Positions 7,430 to 15,380 of a stretch of DNA of 64,000 nucleotides are shown here, in pieces (the first letter of the stretch is position 1; the number at the start of each line of letters is the position of its first letter). The stretch spans positions 62,001-126,000 of the forward strand of contig DASTYT010000047.1 of NCBI GenBank assembly GCA_035764725.1, read 5' to 3'. The notes beneath the pieces are model-generated. The model was not told the DNA's origin. It did no database searches and saw only the letters and a program-made list of their open reading frames with translations. This DNA comes from Candidatus Methylomirabilota bacterium (GTDB lineage Bacteria; Methylomirabilota; Methylomirabilia; Rokubacteriales; CSP1-6). Both the position numbers and the translations under genes were made by a program.

Positions 7430-9484
7430 ATGAGCTCCCCGTCCCACGATCTCCAAGCCTCCGGAGCGCATCTGGTCGGCAGCGTGCCGCTGACCAGCTC
7501 GGAGGCGGTGTTCCGCGCGGTCGCCGGCGCCATCGGGGACCGCGTGCGGCGCATCCCCGACGGCGAGACCGGGCCGCGCTCGGACTGGATTGTCTGGCAG
7601 CTCCCCGTGTTCACCACCCAGCGGCAGCTCGAGGTGGTGCCGCCCGGTCCCGACAGCTGGCGTCCCTTGCCGCGCGTCCGCCTCACCGAGGGCGCGCGCG
7701 CGGAGAGCGTGACGTTCGGCGCGCTCGGCTACGCCGACGCGGCGGTGTCGTCGTACCGTGTCTTCGCCCGCCTCAAGCGCGACGGGGTGGTCCCCGTGGC
7801 CTGCCGCCTTCAGGTCTGCCTGCCCACGCCCCTGGCTCCCATCAGCGCCTTCGTGGTGCCCGAGCATCGGGCGCTGCTCGAGCCCGTGTACGAGGAGCAG
7901 GTCCTCGCCGAGCTCGCGTCCATCCTGCGCGAGGTGCCGCACGATCAGCTCGCCATCCAGTGGGACACCAACTTCGAGCTGGGGATGCTCGAGGGCGTCT
8001 ACCCCGTGTGGTTCGGGGAGGTCAAGGGCGGCATTCTGGAGCGCCTGCTGCGGATCTCCCGCCACGTGCCGCCGGACGTCCCGCTCGGCTATCACCTCTG
8101 TTACGGTGACGTGCAGCACCGGCACTTCAAGGAGCCGGCGGACGCCGGCCGGCTGGTCGACCTCGCCAACGCCCTCGCCGCGAGCCTGGGGCGGCCGCTC
8201 AACTGGATACACCTTCCCGTCCCCCGCGAGCGCCTCGACGACTCGTACTACGCGCCGCTGCGCGACCTGCGCCTTCGGGCCGAGACCGAGCTCTACCTCG
8301 GCCTCGTCCACCACACCGACGGCGTCGAGGGCACCCGGCGGCGCATGGAGGTGGCCAGGCGCTTCGTCTCCGGCTTCGGAGTCTCCACCGAATGCGGCTG
8401 GGGCCGGCGGCCCGCCGCCACCATCCCGGACCTCCTCCGCATCCACGCGGCGGTGAGCGGCCCCCTGCAGCCGGCGGGCCGTCCACGCGCGCGGTTCCAG
8501 TGGCCGGCCGGCTTCGCCCGAGTGCCGGACCAGGACTGGGTGCGGCAGCCCATGGACACCTTCGGGCTCAAGTACGACACGGTGGAGAACCACGGCTGGT
8601 ACAGGAACCTCGATCCGACGGTCGAGGACCTCGCTCGCCATCTCGAGGACGGCCATCTACTCATCGACTACTCGGGCGGCACCGGCATCCTGCTGGATCG
8701 GCTGAACCTGCGGATCTTCGACCGCCAGGTCGGCGTGCTCATCGTGGACAGCTCGCCCAAGTTCCTCCGCGTCGCGCTGGACAAGTTCGGGGGTGAGGAG
8801 CGCGTGGCCTTCCGCCTGCTCCACTGGCTGAAGGAGGAGCGTCGCCTCGAGCTGCTCGACGAAGTGCTGGGGCCCGAGCTCCTCGCCCGGAAGGCCGACG
8901 TGATCGTGTCCACCAACGCGATCCACCTCTACCGCGGTCTCGGCGACACCCTCGGCTCCTGGGCCCGTGTGCTGAGGCCGGGTGGACGGGCGTTCGTGCA
9001 GTCGGGGAACATCCGGAACCCGCAATCGCGCCCCAGCGAATGGATCCTGGACGAGACCGTCTACGCCATTCACGAGGTGGCGATGGGACTTGTCCGGAAC
9101 GATGCGCGGTACGCCGCCTACCGTCCCCTCCTCGACGACGAGGCGCGCCTGCAGGCTCATGTCGCGCATCGGGACCAGGTGTTCCTCCCCGTCCGGCCGC
9201 TCGCTCACTATCTGGGCGCGCTGGAAGGGGCGGGCTTCACGGTGGAGGAGGTCCGCGCGCGCTCCATCGAAGCCCGGGTGGACGAGTGGTTCGAGTTCCT
9301 CAGCGCGTATCACGAGGCGGTGCTCGGCTGGGTGGGCGGCTCGGCCAAGGTTGATGGCCGCCCCCCGAGCGCGCAGGCCGTGACCGACCGCCTGGCCCTG
9401 ATCCGCCACGCCATGGACACGCTCTTCGGCGGGCGCGACGCGTTCCGCTGCTGCTGGACCTACCTCAACGCCGTGCGACCCTGA
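7430..9484 (+). CDS. Fusion of a MetE-like (UROD/MetE) barrel and a class I SAM-dependent methyltransferase
   Basis: A 684-residue two-domain protein. Residues 1 to about 350 resemble the cobalamin-independent methionine synthase/UROD barrel: an HLVGSVPL opening, the strongly conserved-looking RIPDGETGPRSDWI, and probable zinc ligands H222 and C224 (YHLCYGD) and C322 (TECGWG). Residues about 395-684 form a class I methyltransferase with motif I LIDYSGGTG (D413, G416-G419), an acidic strand VLIVDSS, and the post-motif RVLRPGGRAFVQSG. Zinc-thiolate methyl acceptance plus SAM methyl donation in one chain suggests a thiol methyltransferase, but no substrate can be named. Solitary, 66 bases after the binding-protein gene. 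Confidence 0.7.
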   Translation: MSSPSHDLQASGAHLVGSVPLTSSEAVFRAVAGAIGDRVRRIPDGETGPRSDWIVWQLPVFTTQRQLEVVPPGPDSWRPLPRVRLTEGARAESVTFGALGYADAAVSSYRVFARLKRDGVVPVACRLQVCLPTPLAPISAFVVPEHRALLEPVYEEQVLAELASILREVPHDQLAIQWDTNFELGMLEGVYPVWFGEVKGGILERLLRISRHVPPDVPLGYHLCYGDVQHRHFKEPADAGRLVDLANALAASLGRPLNWIHLPVPRERLDDSYYAPLRDLRLRAETELYLGLVHHTDGVEGTRRRMEVARRFVSGFGVSTECGWGRRPAATIPDLLRIHAAVSGPLQPAGRPRARFQWPAGFARVPDQDWVRQPMDTFGLKYDTVENHGWYRNLDPTVEDLARHLEDGHLLIDYSGGTGILLDRLNLRIFDRQVGVLIVDSSPKFLRVALDKFGGEERVAFRLLHWLKEERRLELLDEVLGPELLARKADVIVSTNAIHLYRGLGDTLGSWARVLRPGGRAFVQSGNIRNPQSRPSEWILDETVYAIHEVAMGLVRNDARYAAYRPLLDDEARLQAHVAHRDQVFLPVRPLAHYLGALEGAGFTVEEVRARSIEARVDEWFEFLSAYHEAVLGWVGGSAKVDGRPPSAQAVTDRLALIRHAMDTLFGGRDAFRCCWTYLNAVRP

Positions 9485-9487
9485 TCA

Positions 9488-10207
9488 TCACTCGGCGTCG
9501 TGGAAGATGACGCCGAGGGTGTAGCGCTCGCCCGAGCGGATCTCGCTCACGCCGTGGCGCAGGGCCACACGGTACCAGCTGCGGGCCCCGCGCGCCGGCC
9601 GGTAGCGCGTCGTGAAGATCACGGCCTCGCCGGGAGCCAGCGGCACCACGTGCGCGGCGGACTGGGCGCGGGGCCGTTGCTCCACCAGGACGAACTCCCC
9701 GCCGGTGAAGTCGCGCTCCGGCTCGCTGAGCAGGATCGTGAGCTGGAGCGGGAAGGCGACCTTGCCGTAGATGTCCTGGTGCAGGCAGTTGTAGCCGCCC
9801 TTGCCGTAGCGCAGGAGCAGCGGGGTGGGGCGGGTCTGGCCGTGGCGGGCGCAGAGCCGCGCCAGGCCGGCGTGGTCGGCGGGAAAGCGCTCGCGTGCGC
9901 CGAGCCGCTCGGCCCAGCGGTTGGCCACCGGCGCCAGCGGCGGGTAGAGGGCGTGGCGCAGCGTCGCCACCGGCTCGGGTAGGGGCGCCGCGAAGTACTT
10001 GTACTCCCCTTCCCCGAAGCGGAAGCGGGCCATGTCCACGCGGCTGCGAAAGCGCGCCTCGTCCGCGTAGAGGTCGACGAGGGCGGCGCAGTCCGCGGCC
10101 TCCAGCAGTGGGCCGGTGGTGGCGTAGCCGCGCGCGTCGAGGGACGCCGCGAGGTCGTCCCACGCGAGCCCCGCGCAGCGGCGCGCGAGGTCCTCCGGGG
10201 TCTTCAT
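9488..10207 (-). CDS. 2-oxoglutarate/Fe(II) oxygenase, DUF2086 family (alkylated-DNA repair)
   Basis: A 239-residue dioxygenase of the DUF2086 family (PF09859), annotated as acting on methylated damaged DNA. The iron triad is H143 and D145 (HQDIYG) and H218 (LRHGVS), with an RSGERYTLGVIFHDAE end that matches the family closely. ATG at 10207 overlaps the stop of the upstream Ogt/Ada gene as ATGA; an open extension further upstream is only a shadow of that gene. Being third in a coupled operon with a methyltransferase repair protein supports a role in alkylation-damage reversal. Confidence 0.85.
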   Translation of the reverse strand: MKTPEDLARRCAGLAWDDLAASLDARGYATTGPLLEAADCAALVDLYADEARFRSRVDMARFRFGEGEYKYFAAPLPEPVATLRHALYPPLAPVANRWAERLGARERFPADHAGLARLCARHGQTRPTPLLLRYGKGGYNCLHQDIYGKVAFPLQLTILLSEPERDFTGGEFVLVEQRPRAQSAAHVVPLAPGEAVIFTTRYRPARGARSWYRVALRHGVSEIRSGERYTLGVIFHDAE

Positions 10208-10920
10208 GCGACCTGCGCGGGTCGGCATACCCGGCACGGCCGGTACCCCACCGACCGCGCATCCTCCACGGAGGCGAACACCACACGGTTCTCCGGCTTC
10301 GCGCGGCGGAGATGTGAGCACCCCACGCGGCACACGACACGGGTGCTGGTGCAGCCCTCCAGCACCGGCGTAGTGCGCTCGATCTCGAGCAGGCGCCCCT
10401 TGAGCCGCGTGCCAAAGATGTACCCGCCCGCGGTGCCGTCGCTCTTCAGCACGCGGTGACAGGGGACGATGAGCGGCACGGGATTCTTCCCCAGCGCGGT
10501 CCCCACCGCGCGCACCGCGCCAGGATGCCCGATCCGCTTGGCCACCCACGCGTAGGGCCGCGCCTGGCCGAACGGAATGGCCCCGGCCGCGCGCAGCACC
10601 TTGGCCTGGAACTCGGGCGCCTCGTGGAGATCCACCGGCACCGAGAAGTAGACGCGCTGGCCGCGGAGATACTCGTGCAGCTCCTCGCGCGCCCGCTCGA
10701 TCAGCCGCCGGGCCGCGCCGGTCTCCCCACGCGTCTGGCGCCCGAGGCGGATCAGGCGGACACCCTCTGCCGTGGCCGACACGGCCAGCCGGTCCAGCAG
10801 CGCCTCCGCGTCGCGGTCCGCCCCCTCGGCGCGGCGGATCACCTGCGGCGCGAGGGCGACCGGTCCGCCCGCGGGCTTGAAGTAGTCGATGAGCATCAGG
10901 TCGACTCGATCGCGAATCAT
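10204..10920 (-). CDS. O6-methylguanine-DNA methyltransferase with a C-terminal Ada-type zinc domain
   Basis: A 238-residue repair protein. The alkyltransferase core has the IPFGQARPYAWVAKRIGHP helix-turn-helix region and active-site C154 in VPCHRV. After it, residues about 193-234 form an Ada-type zinc module: C197 and C201, then C229 and C232, with spacing x3, x27, x2 as in the N-terminal domain of E. coli Ada (phosphotriester repair, acceptor equivalent to C197). No AraC-type activator domain is present. Domain order is thus reversed relative to Ada. ATG overlaps the sigma-factor stop as ATGA. Confidence 0.85.
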   Translation of the reverse strand: MIRDRVDLMLIDYFKPAGGPVALAPQVIRRAEGADRDAEALLDRLAVSATAEGVRLIRLGRQTRGETGAARRLIERAREELHEYLRGQRVYFSVPVDLHEAPEFQAKVLRAAGAIPFGQARPYAWVAKRIGHPGAVRAVGTALGKNPVPLIVPCHRVLKSDGTAGGYIFGTRLKGRLLEIERTTPVLEGCTSTRVVCRVGCSHLRRAKPENRVVFASVEDARSVGYRPCRVCRPAQVA

Positions 10921-11453
10921 GCCTGGCCTCCCTCGGCGAGCGCGGCGCGCAGGATGGACTTGCCGCGCGCGAGCTGGCTCTTCACCGTATTGATCGAGAT
11001 GCCGCGGATGCGAGCGAGCTCGGCGTTGCCGAGCCCGTTCACGTAGTGGAGGGCGAGAAGCACACGCGCCTCGCGCGGCACTTTGGCGAGCGCCCGCGCC
11101 ACGTCGATGCGCCGGCCAGCATCGCCCGGCGCATCGAAGGCGGGCGCGGGCTCCTCCGCCTCGGCGGCTGCGGCATGCGCGGCGCGCACGCCGCGGCGGC
11201 GCAGCTCGTCGACGCACACGTTGGTGAGCACGCGGTAGAGCCACGTCGACACCGCCCAGCGCGGCTCGTAGCTCCGCGCTCCTTGATAGGTCTGGAGCAG
11301 CGCCCGCTGCACCGCGTCCTCGGCATCCGCGCGGGATCCGAGGAGCCGTGTGGCCACGGCCATGAGCTTGGGGCCGTAGGCCTCCACCAGCTCGGTGAAG
11401 GCCCGGCCGTCGCCCTGGGCGACCCGCCGCATCAGGGCCCGTTCCCTGTCCAT
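10917..11453 (-). CDS. ECF-type RNA polymerase sigma factor
   Basis: A 178-residue sigma-70 family factor with only regions 2 and 4. Region 2 spans about residues 10-80 (FTELVEAYGPKLMAVA to TWLYRVLTNVCVDELRRR) and region 4 about 120-172 (LLALHYVNGLGNAELARI, then ISINTVKSQLARGK as the recognition helix). An Ala/Glu/Pro-rich linker joins them. No anti-sigma factor is encoded next to it. It is the first gene of the coupled operon with Ogt/Ada and the DUF2086 oxygenase, so it may control that damage response in place of the missing Ada activator domain. Confidence 0.85.
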   Translation of the reverse strand: MDRERALMRRVAQGDGRAFTELVEAYGPKLMAVATRLLGSRADAEDAVQRALLQTYQGARSYEPRWAVSTWLYRVLTNVCVDELRRRGVRAAHAAAAEAEEPAPAFDAPGDAGRRIDVARALAKVPREARVLLALHYVNGLGNAELARIRGISINTVKSQLARGKSILRAALAEGGQA

Positions 11454-11467
11454 GTCAGTCAGGTATA

Positions 11468-11483
11468 CGGGCCGGGGGGCCCG
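11468..11483. terminator. GC hairpin between transaldolase and sigma-factor genes
   Basis: A perfect 6-bp inverted repeat CGGGCC / GGCCCG with a GGGG loop lies between the transaldolase stop (11502) and the sigma-factor start (11453). There is no T-tract on the minus strand, so classical rho-independent termination is doubtful; it may be a weak terminator or simply GC-rich spacer. Confidence 0.3.
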
Positions 11484-11501
11484 GGAGGGTGGAATGGGGC
11501 C

Positions 11502-12152
11502 CTAGATCTTGGAGCCCGACTTCTCCCAGTCCTCCAGGAACTTCTTGAGGCCGATGTCGGTGAGGGGATGCTTGACCAGCATCTCCAGCACACTGAACGG
11601 CATGGTCGCCACGTGGGCGCCCGCCTTGGCCGCGTCCAGCACGTGAATGGGATTGCGGATGGAGGCGGCCAGCACCTGGGTCTTGAACCCGTAGTTCTTG
11701 TAGATCTGGCAGATGTCGCGGACGAGGTCCATCCCGACGGCGCCGATGTCGTCCAGCCGCCCCAGGAACGGGCTGATGTAGACGGCGCCCGCCTTCGCGG
11801 AGAGGAGGGCCTGAGGCGCGGAGAAGCAGAGCGTCTGGTTGACGCGAATCCCCTGCCCGGTGAGATGCTTCACGGCCTTGAGGCCGTCCTTGGTGAGCGG
11901 GCACTTCACGACGACGTTGGACGCCACCTGGGCCAGCTCCTTGCCCTCCTTCACCATGCCGTCGTAGTCGGTGGCGACCACTTCCAGGCTCACGTCCCCC
12001 GGCACGATGGAGCAGATCTCCTCCACGAGGGGACGGAAGGGGCGCTTCTCCTTGGAGATCAGCGACGGGTTGGTGGTGCAGCCATCGACCAGACCCATGG
12101 CCACACCTTCCTTGAGCTCGTGGATGCTCGCGGTATCGAGGAAGATCTTCAT
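11502..12152 (-). CDS. Transaldolase / fructose-6-phosphate aldolase family protein
   Basis: A 216-residue short-type transaldolase (TalC/FSA/MipB subfamily). It starts MKIFLDTAS and has TTNPSL at residues 26-31, the Schiff-base lysine K83 in VVVKCPLT, and the [12 protein letters not shown] and [10 protein letters not shown] strands. It acts in the cytosol on ketose phosphates, either transferring dihydroxyacetone (transaldolase) or cleaving fructose 6-phosphate; the two cannot be separated by eye. It is the last gene of the long minus-strand cluster, 31 bases after the cyclophilin-like gene. Confidence 0.9.
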   Translation of the reverse strand: MKIFLDTASIHELKEGVAMGLVDGCTTNPSLISKEKRPFRPLVEEICSIVPGDVSLEVVATDYDGMVKEGKELAQVASNVVVKCPLTKDGLKAVKHLTGQGIRVNQTLCFSAPQALLSAKAGAVYISPFLGRLDDIGAVGMDLVRDICQIYKNYGFKTQVLAASIRNPIHVLDAAKAGAHVATMPFSVLEMLVKHPLTDIGLKKFLEDWEKSGSKI

Positions 12153-12183
12153 GACGCCTCCTGCGCGGGCCGCCCGCGGCGGC

Positions 12184-12558
12184 TCACGCGCGCTCGATGC
12201 GGATGGTGGTCCCGGCGGTGACCTTCTTGAACACGGTAGGGTCGCCTAGGAGCTGCCCGAACACATTGACCGCGCTCGCGGGGCGAATCTCCTGACCCCG
12301 GCTCGCCGGCGTCCGTCCGAAGAAGATGCAGAAGGCCGAGCCCGGGGGCCAGTAGCCGAGGGCGCCCATCTCCACCGTCTCCTGCGGACTCTCGGGCTTG
12401 GCCTTCACGGGAATACCGAAATAAATCTCGTCGCCCCAGGTGTCGCCGGGGATCGATAGCGGCAGCGCATCCCACACCGCCTGCGCCGTGTTCGAGTCGT
12501 CGAGAATCGCGTCGGCCTTCACCGCTCCCGCCGTGATCCGGATGCGTCGCTCGCCCAT
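12184..12558 (-). CDS. Cyclophilin-like fold protein (TM1367/PF04126 family)
   Basis: A 124-residue soluble protein resembling the cyclophilin-like family typified by Thermotoga TM1367: RIRITAG near the start, then [10 protein letters not shown], a GDEIYFGIP strand and the [17 protein letters not shown] core. The family has a cyclophilin-like beta barrel but lacks demonstrated isomerase activity; function unknown. It lies 21 bases after the PfkB kinase gene and 31 before transaldolase, so it is probably co-transcribed with sugar-phosphate enzymes. Confidence 0.75.
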   Translation of the reverse strand: MGERRIRITAGAVKADAILDDSNTAQAVWDALPLSIPGDTWGDEIYFGIPVKAKPESPQETVEMGALGYWPPGSAFCIFFGRTPASRGQEIRPASAVNVFGQLLGDPTVFKKVTAGTTIRIERA

Positions 12559-12579
12559 CTCGCGTTCAGTCTAGCACTG

Positions 12580-13425
12580 TCAACCGCCCCGCCGCCGCCG
12601 GTACTCGGCCAGGCGCGTCGTGAGGGCCGCGCGATCGAGGAGGCTCGAGGCGCCCTTGCCCTCGACCGCCGCCGCCGAGGCCACCGCCGCGGCCGCCGCG
12701 GCCTCCCAGGGATCCCCGTTGCGGTGGTATTCGGTCAGGAGCGTGGCGGCGAAGACATCGCCCGCTCCGGTGTCGTCCACTGCGGTGGCAACGTCCGGCG
12801 ACACGTGATAGGGCTCGCCGTTGACGAAGAGCGTGGCGCCTCGCACCCCCGCGGTGAGGGCGCCCAGCGGCACCCGCTGCAGCCACTCCACCGCGTCTTC
12901 TCGAAAGCCCGTGACGTCCTCCTCGCTCGCCACCATGAGCTGCGCCCACGCCAGCACCGCCTCGGCCTCCTCCCACGGTTGGGCCACGATGCGGCCTCCC
13001 TGCTCGCGGCGGCGCATCCAGCCCTGGGGCAACACGCCCAGGGACGCGGCGCCGAGCGATTCGGCCAGAGCCGGGTCGACCTCGTTGATCACGGGGCAGA
13101 GCAGCGCCAGCGGCGACGCGGTCCAGTCCGGAGGCAAATCGTCGGTCTCCAGATCCGCGGCGCGGGCGCCGAGCGTCAGCGTGCGGGACGACCCCGTGCC
13201 CGTCAGGGTGAACGTCGTGCTCCTCGGGCTGTCGACCTTCGCGACCAGGATGTCCGACGGGATCGTGTCCGGGGGAAAGTCGTCGCCGAACGAAGTCAGA
13301 AGGCCCACCCGCAGTCCCAGGCGGTGGGCAGCGAGCGCGGCGTAATAGGCGGCCCCACCCGGGCGGGTGCCCCCCGACGTCACGTCGAGGGTAACGTGTC
13401 CGGCGACCACCAGATCGGGCGGCAC
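12580..13425 (-). CDS. PfkB family carbohydrate kinase
   Basis: A 281-residue ribokinase-fold kinase. It has the N-terminal GGAAYYAALAAHRLG segment (residues 23-36) and the signature DDTGAGDVFAA at 217-227, with D223 as catalytic base and the GAG anion hole. It is slightly shorter than typical ribokinases and lacks an obvious lid insertion. It should phosphorylate a sugar or sugar-like alcohol; the substrate cannot be read from sequence. It follows the SDR gene by only 4 bases. Confidence 0.85.
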   Translation of the reverse strand: MPPDLVVAGHVTLDVTSGGTRPGGAAYYAALAAHRLGLRVGLLTSFGDDFPPDTIPSDILVAKVDSPRSTTFTLTGTGSSRTLTLGARAADLETDDLPPDWTASPLALLCPVINEVDPALAESLGAASLGVLPQGWMRRREQGGRIVAQPWEEAEAVLAWAQLMVASEEDVTGFREDAVEWLQRVPLGALTAGVRGATLFVNGEPYHVSPDVATAVDDTGAGDVFAATLLTEYHRNGDPWEAAAAAAVASAAAVEGKGASSLLDRAALTTRLAEYRRRRGG

Positions 13426-13429
13426 ACCC

Positions 13430-14188
13430 TCACACCATGGTCAGGCCGCCGGACACGGACAGGGTCTGTCCGGTCACGAAGCCCGACTCATCCGAGGCGA
13501 AGAACACCACGGCAGGGGCCAGGTCCTCGGCCGTGCCGAGGCGACCGAAGGGAATCACGCGCTTGAGGCTCTCCGCGAGCTTCGGATTACCCGCGGCCAC
13601 CTCGGCGAAGAGCGGGGTGTCGGAGGGACCCGGGCACACACAGTTCACGTTGATGCGGTGCCGCGCCATCTCGCGCGCGATGGTCTTGGTGAACGCGATG
13701 ATGCCGCCCTTGGCGGCCGAGTAGACGGCCTCGCCGGTCGAGCCCACGCGCCCGGCGTCGGACGCGATGTTGACGATCTTGCCCCCGCCCTGCCGCATCA
13801 TCACGTCGAGCACGGCGCGCGTGCAGACGATGGGGCCCTTGAGATTCACCCGCAAGATGAGGTCCCAGTCCGACTCCGGCGACTGGACGAAGGGACCCAC
13901 CTTGTCGAGCCCGGCGTTGTTGACCAGGACGTGCACGCCGCCCCAGCGGGCCGCGACCTCCGCCACCACGGCGTCGATGCGCCCCTTGTCGCTGATGTCG
14001 GCCCGCCAGGCGCCGGCCTCCCCGCCCGCCTTCGCGATGGCCTCCACCGTCTCTTTGGCGCCGGCTTCGTTCAGGTCCACCACCGCGACGCGCGCGCCTT
14101 CCGCGGCCAGCGCGAGCGCGATCCCGCGCCCGAGACCGCTGGCCGCACCCGTCACAATCGCCACCTTGCCCGCCACCCGTCCGGCCAT
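13430..14188 (-). CDS. Short-chain dehydrogenase/reductase, BadH-like
   Basis: A 252-residue classical SDR. The NAD(P) motif TGAASGLG is at residues 13-20, NNAG at 90-93, and catalytic S143, Y156 and K160 are intact. From my memory of the family, the stretch from NIASDAGRVGS to the C-terminal SVSGGLTM closely resembles BadH, the 2-hydroxycyclohexane-1-carboxyl-CoA dehydrogenase of Rhodopseudomonas palustris. The upstream acyl-CoA dehydrogenase and ligase genes fit an alicyclic or branched acid pathway. A generic 3-hydroxyacyl-CoA dehydrogenase role is the alternative. Confidence 0.85.
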   Translation of the reverse strand: MAGRVAGKVAIVTGAASGLGRGIALALAAEGARVAVVDLNEAGAKETVEAIAKAGGEAGAWRADISDKGRIDAVVAEVAARWGGVHVLVNNAGLDKVGPFVQSPESDWDLILRVNLKGPIVCTRAVLDVMMRQGGGKIVNIASDAGRVGSTGEAVYSAAKGGIIAFTKTIAREMARHRINVNCVCPGPSDTPLFAEVAAGNPKLAESLKRVIPFGRLGTAEDLAPAVVFFASDESGFVTGQTLSVSGGLTMV

Positions 14189-14191
14189 GGA

Positions 14192-15379
14192 TCAGAGCCT
14201 CATCTGCTTGGCGATGATCTCCTTCATGATCTCGGAGGTGCCGCCACCGATGGTCATGAGGCGATAGTCGCGGAAGAACCGCTCGATCGGGTACTCACGC
14301 ATGTAGCCGTAGCCGCCGTGGAGCTGCACGCAGTCGTAGGCCACGCGCTGGGCCATGTCCGCGGTGAAGAGCTTCACCATGGAGATCTCGCGCACCGCGT
14401 CCTCGTGACCCTGGAACTTCAGGCAGGCCGCGTAGGTGAGCCAGCGCCCCGCCTCGATCAGGGTCGCCAGCTCGGCGAGCTTGTGGCGCACCACCTGCTT
14501 CTCGGACAGCGGCCCGTCGAACGCGTGGCGGCCCTGCACGTAGGCGATCGTGTCCTCGAGCGCCCGCTGGCACCCGGCCGTGCAGTGGAGCCCCGCCACC
14601 AGCCGCTCGCGCTGGAAGATGCGCATGACCTCGTAGAACCCCGTGCCCTCCTGACCCAGGAGATTCTCGGCGGGCACGCGCATGTCCTGGAAGGCGAGCT
14701 CCGCGGTGTCGGAGGCGCGCATGCCCATCTTGTCGAGCTTGCGGCTCACCGAGAGCCCGGGCGTGTCCCGCTCGACGAGGAACATCGAGATGCCCTTGTG
14801 GCGCTTGTCCCGCTCGCCATCCTTCGTATTGCTCGTCTCGCCTTCGGCTGCGCCTCGCCCTGCGAGGCGCGCGGCCACGAAATAGAGGTCCGCCATCACC
14901 CCGTTGGTGATGAACATCTTCGCGCCGTTGAGCACGTAGTAGTCGCCGTCGCGCACCGCGCGGGTCTTGATGGCGGCCACGTCGGACCCGCCACCGGGCT
15001 CGGTCACCGCGATGGCGCAGAGGTAGTGCCCCTTGCAGACCCCGGGAAGGTACTTCTCCTTCAGCGCCTCGCAGCCCGTCCAGTAGAGGTGCGGCGAGGA
15101 CATGTCGTTCTGGACGCCGACCGCCATGGCGAGCGAGCCGCAGCGCGAGCGGGCCATCTCCTCGTGAATGACCGCGGAGGTGAGGAAGTCGGCGCCGGCG
15201 CCGCCGTACTTCTCGTCGTACTCGACGCCGAGGAAGCCCAGCTCGCCCATGCGCGGCCAGATCGACTTGGGGATCTGCCCCGCCCCCTCCCATTCTTCGA
15301 TGTGCGGGGTGACCTCCCGGTCCACGAAGGCGCGCACCGTCTGGCGGAACATCTCGTGCTGCTCGTTGAACACCTTCAC
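14192..15379 (-). CDS. Acyl-CoA dehydrogenase, LCAD-type, with an in-frame repeat insertion
   Basis: A 395-residue flavoprotein of the acyl-CoA dehydrogenase family, passing electrons to ETF. The canonical C-terminal catalytic Glu position reads IGGGTSEIM (Gly), as in long-chain/isovaleryl types, where the base sits earlier; E275 in RALEDT is the likely replacement. Residues about 171-192 are an extra loop coded by a copy of the dispersed repeat. The start is uncertain: GTG 15379 lies 1 base after the ligase stop, and GTG 15373 is possible. The open frame upstream is a shadow of the ligase. It sits between an AliA-like ligase and a BadH-like dehydrogenase. Confidence 0.85.
   Translation of the reverse strand: MKVFNEQHEMFRQTVRAFVDREVTPHIEEWEGAGQIPKSIWPRMGELGFLGVEYDEKYGGAGADFLTSAVIHEEMARSRCGSLAMAVGVQNDMSSPHLYWTGCEALKEKYLPGVCKGHYLCAIAVTEPGGGSDVAAIKTRAVRDGDYYVLNGAKMFITNGVMADLYFVAARLAGRGAAEGETSNTKDGERDKRHKGISMFLVERDTPGLSVSRKLDKMGMRASDTAELAFQDMRVPAENLLGQEGTGFYEVMRIFQRERLVAGLHCTAGCQRALEDTIAYVQGRHAFDGPLSEKQVVRHKLAELATLIEAGRWLTYAACLKFQGHEDAVREISMVKLFTADMAQRVAYDCVQLHGGYGYMREYPIERFFRDYRLMTIGGGTSEIMKEIIAKQMRL
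14808..14866. repeat. Dispersed GC-rich repeat, copy 2, inside an acyl-CoA dehydrogenase gene
   Basis: The stretch 14831-14858 shares about 28 bases with the repeat copy at 27044-27071, including the CTCGCCTTCGGCTGCGCC core. Bases to its left (from about 14808) look like a degraded form of the CGCTCGCTCCGCTCG half. It lies wholly inside the coding sequence and keeps the frame. Confidence 0.65.
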
Positions 15380-15380
15380 G

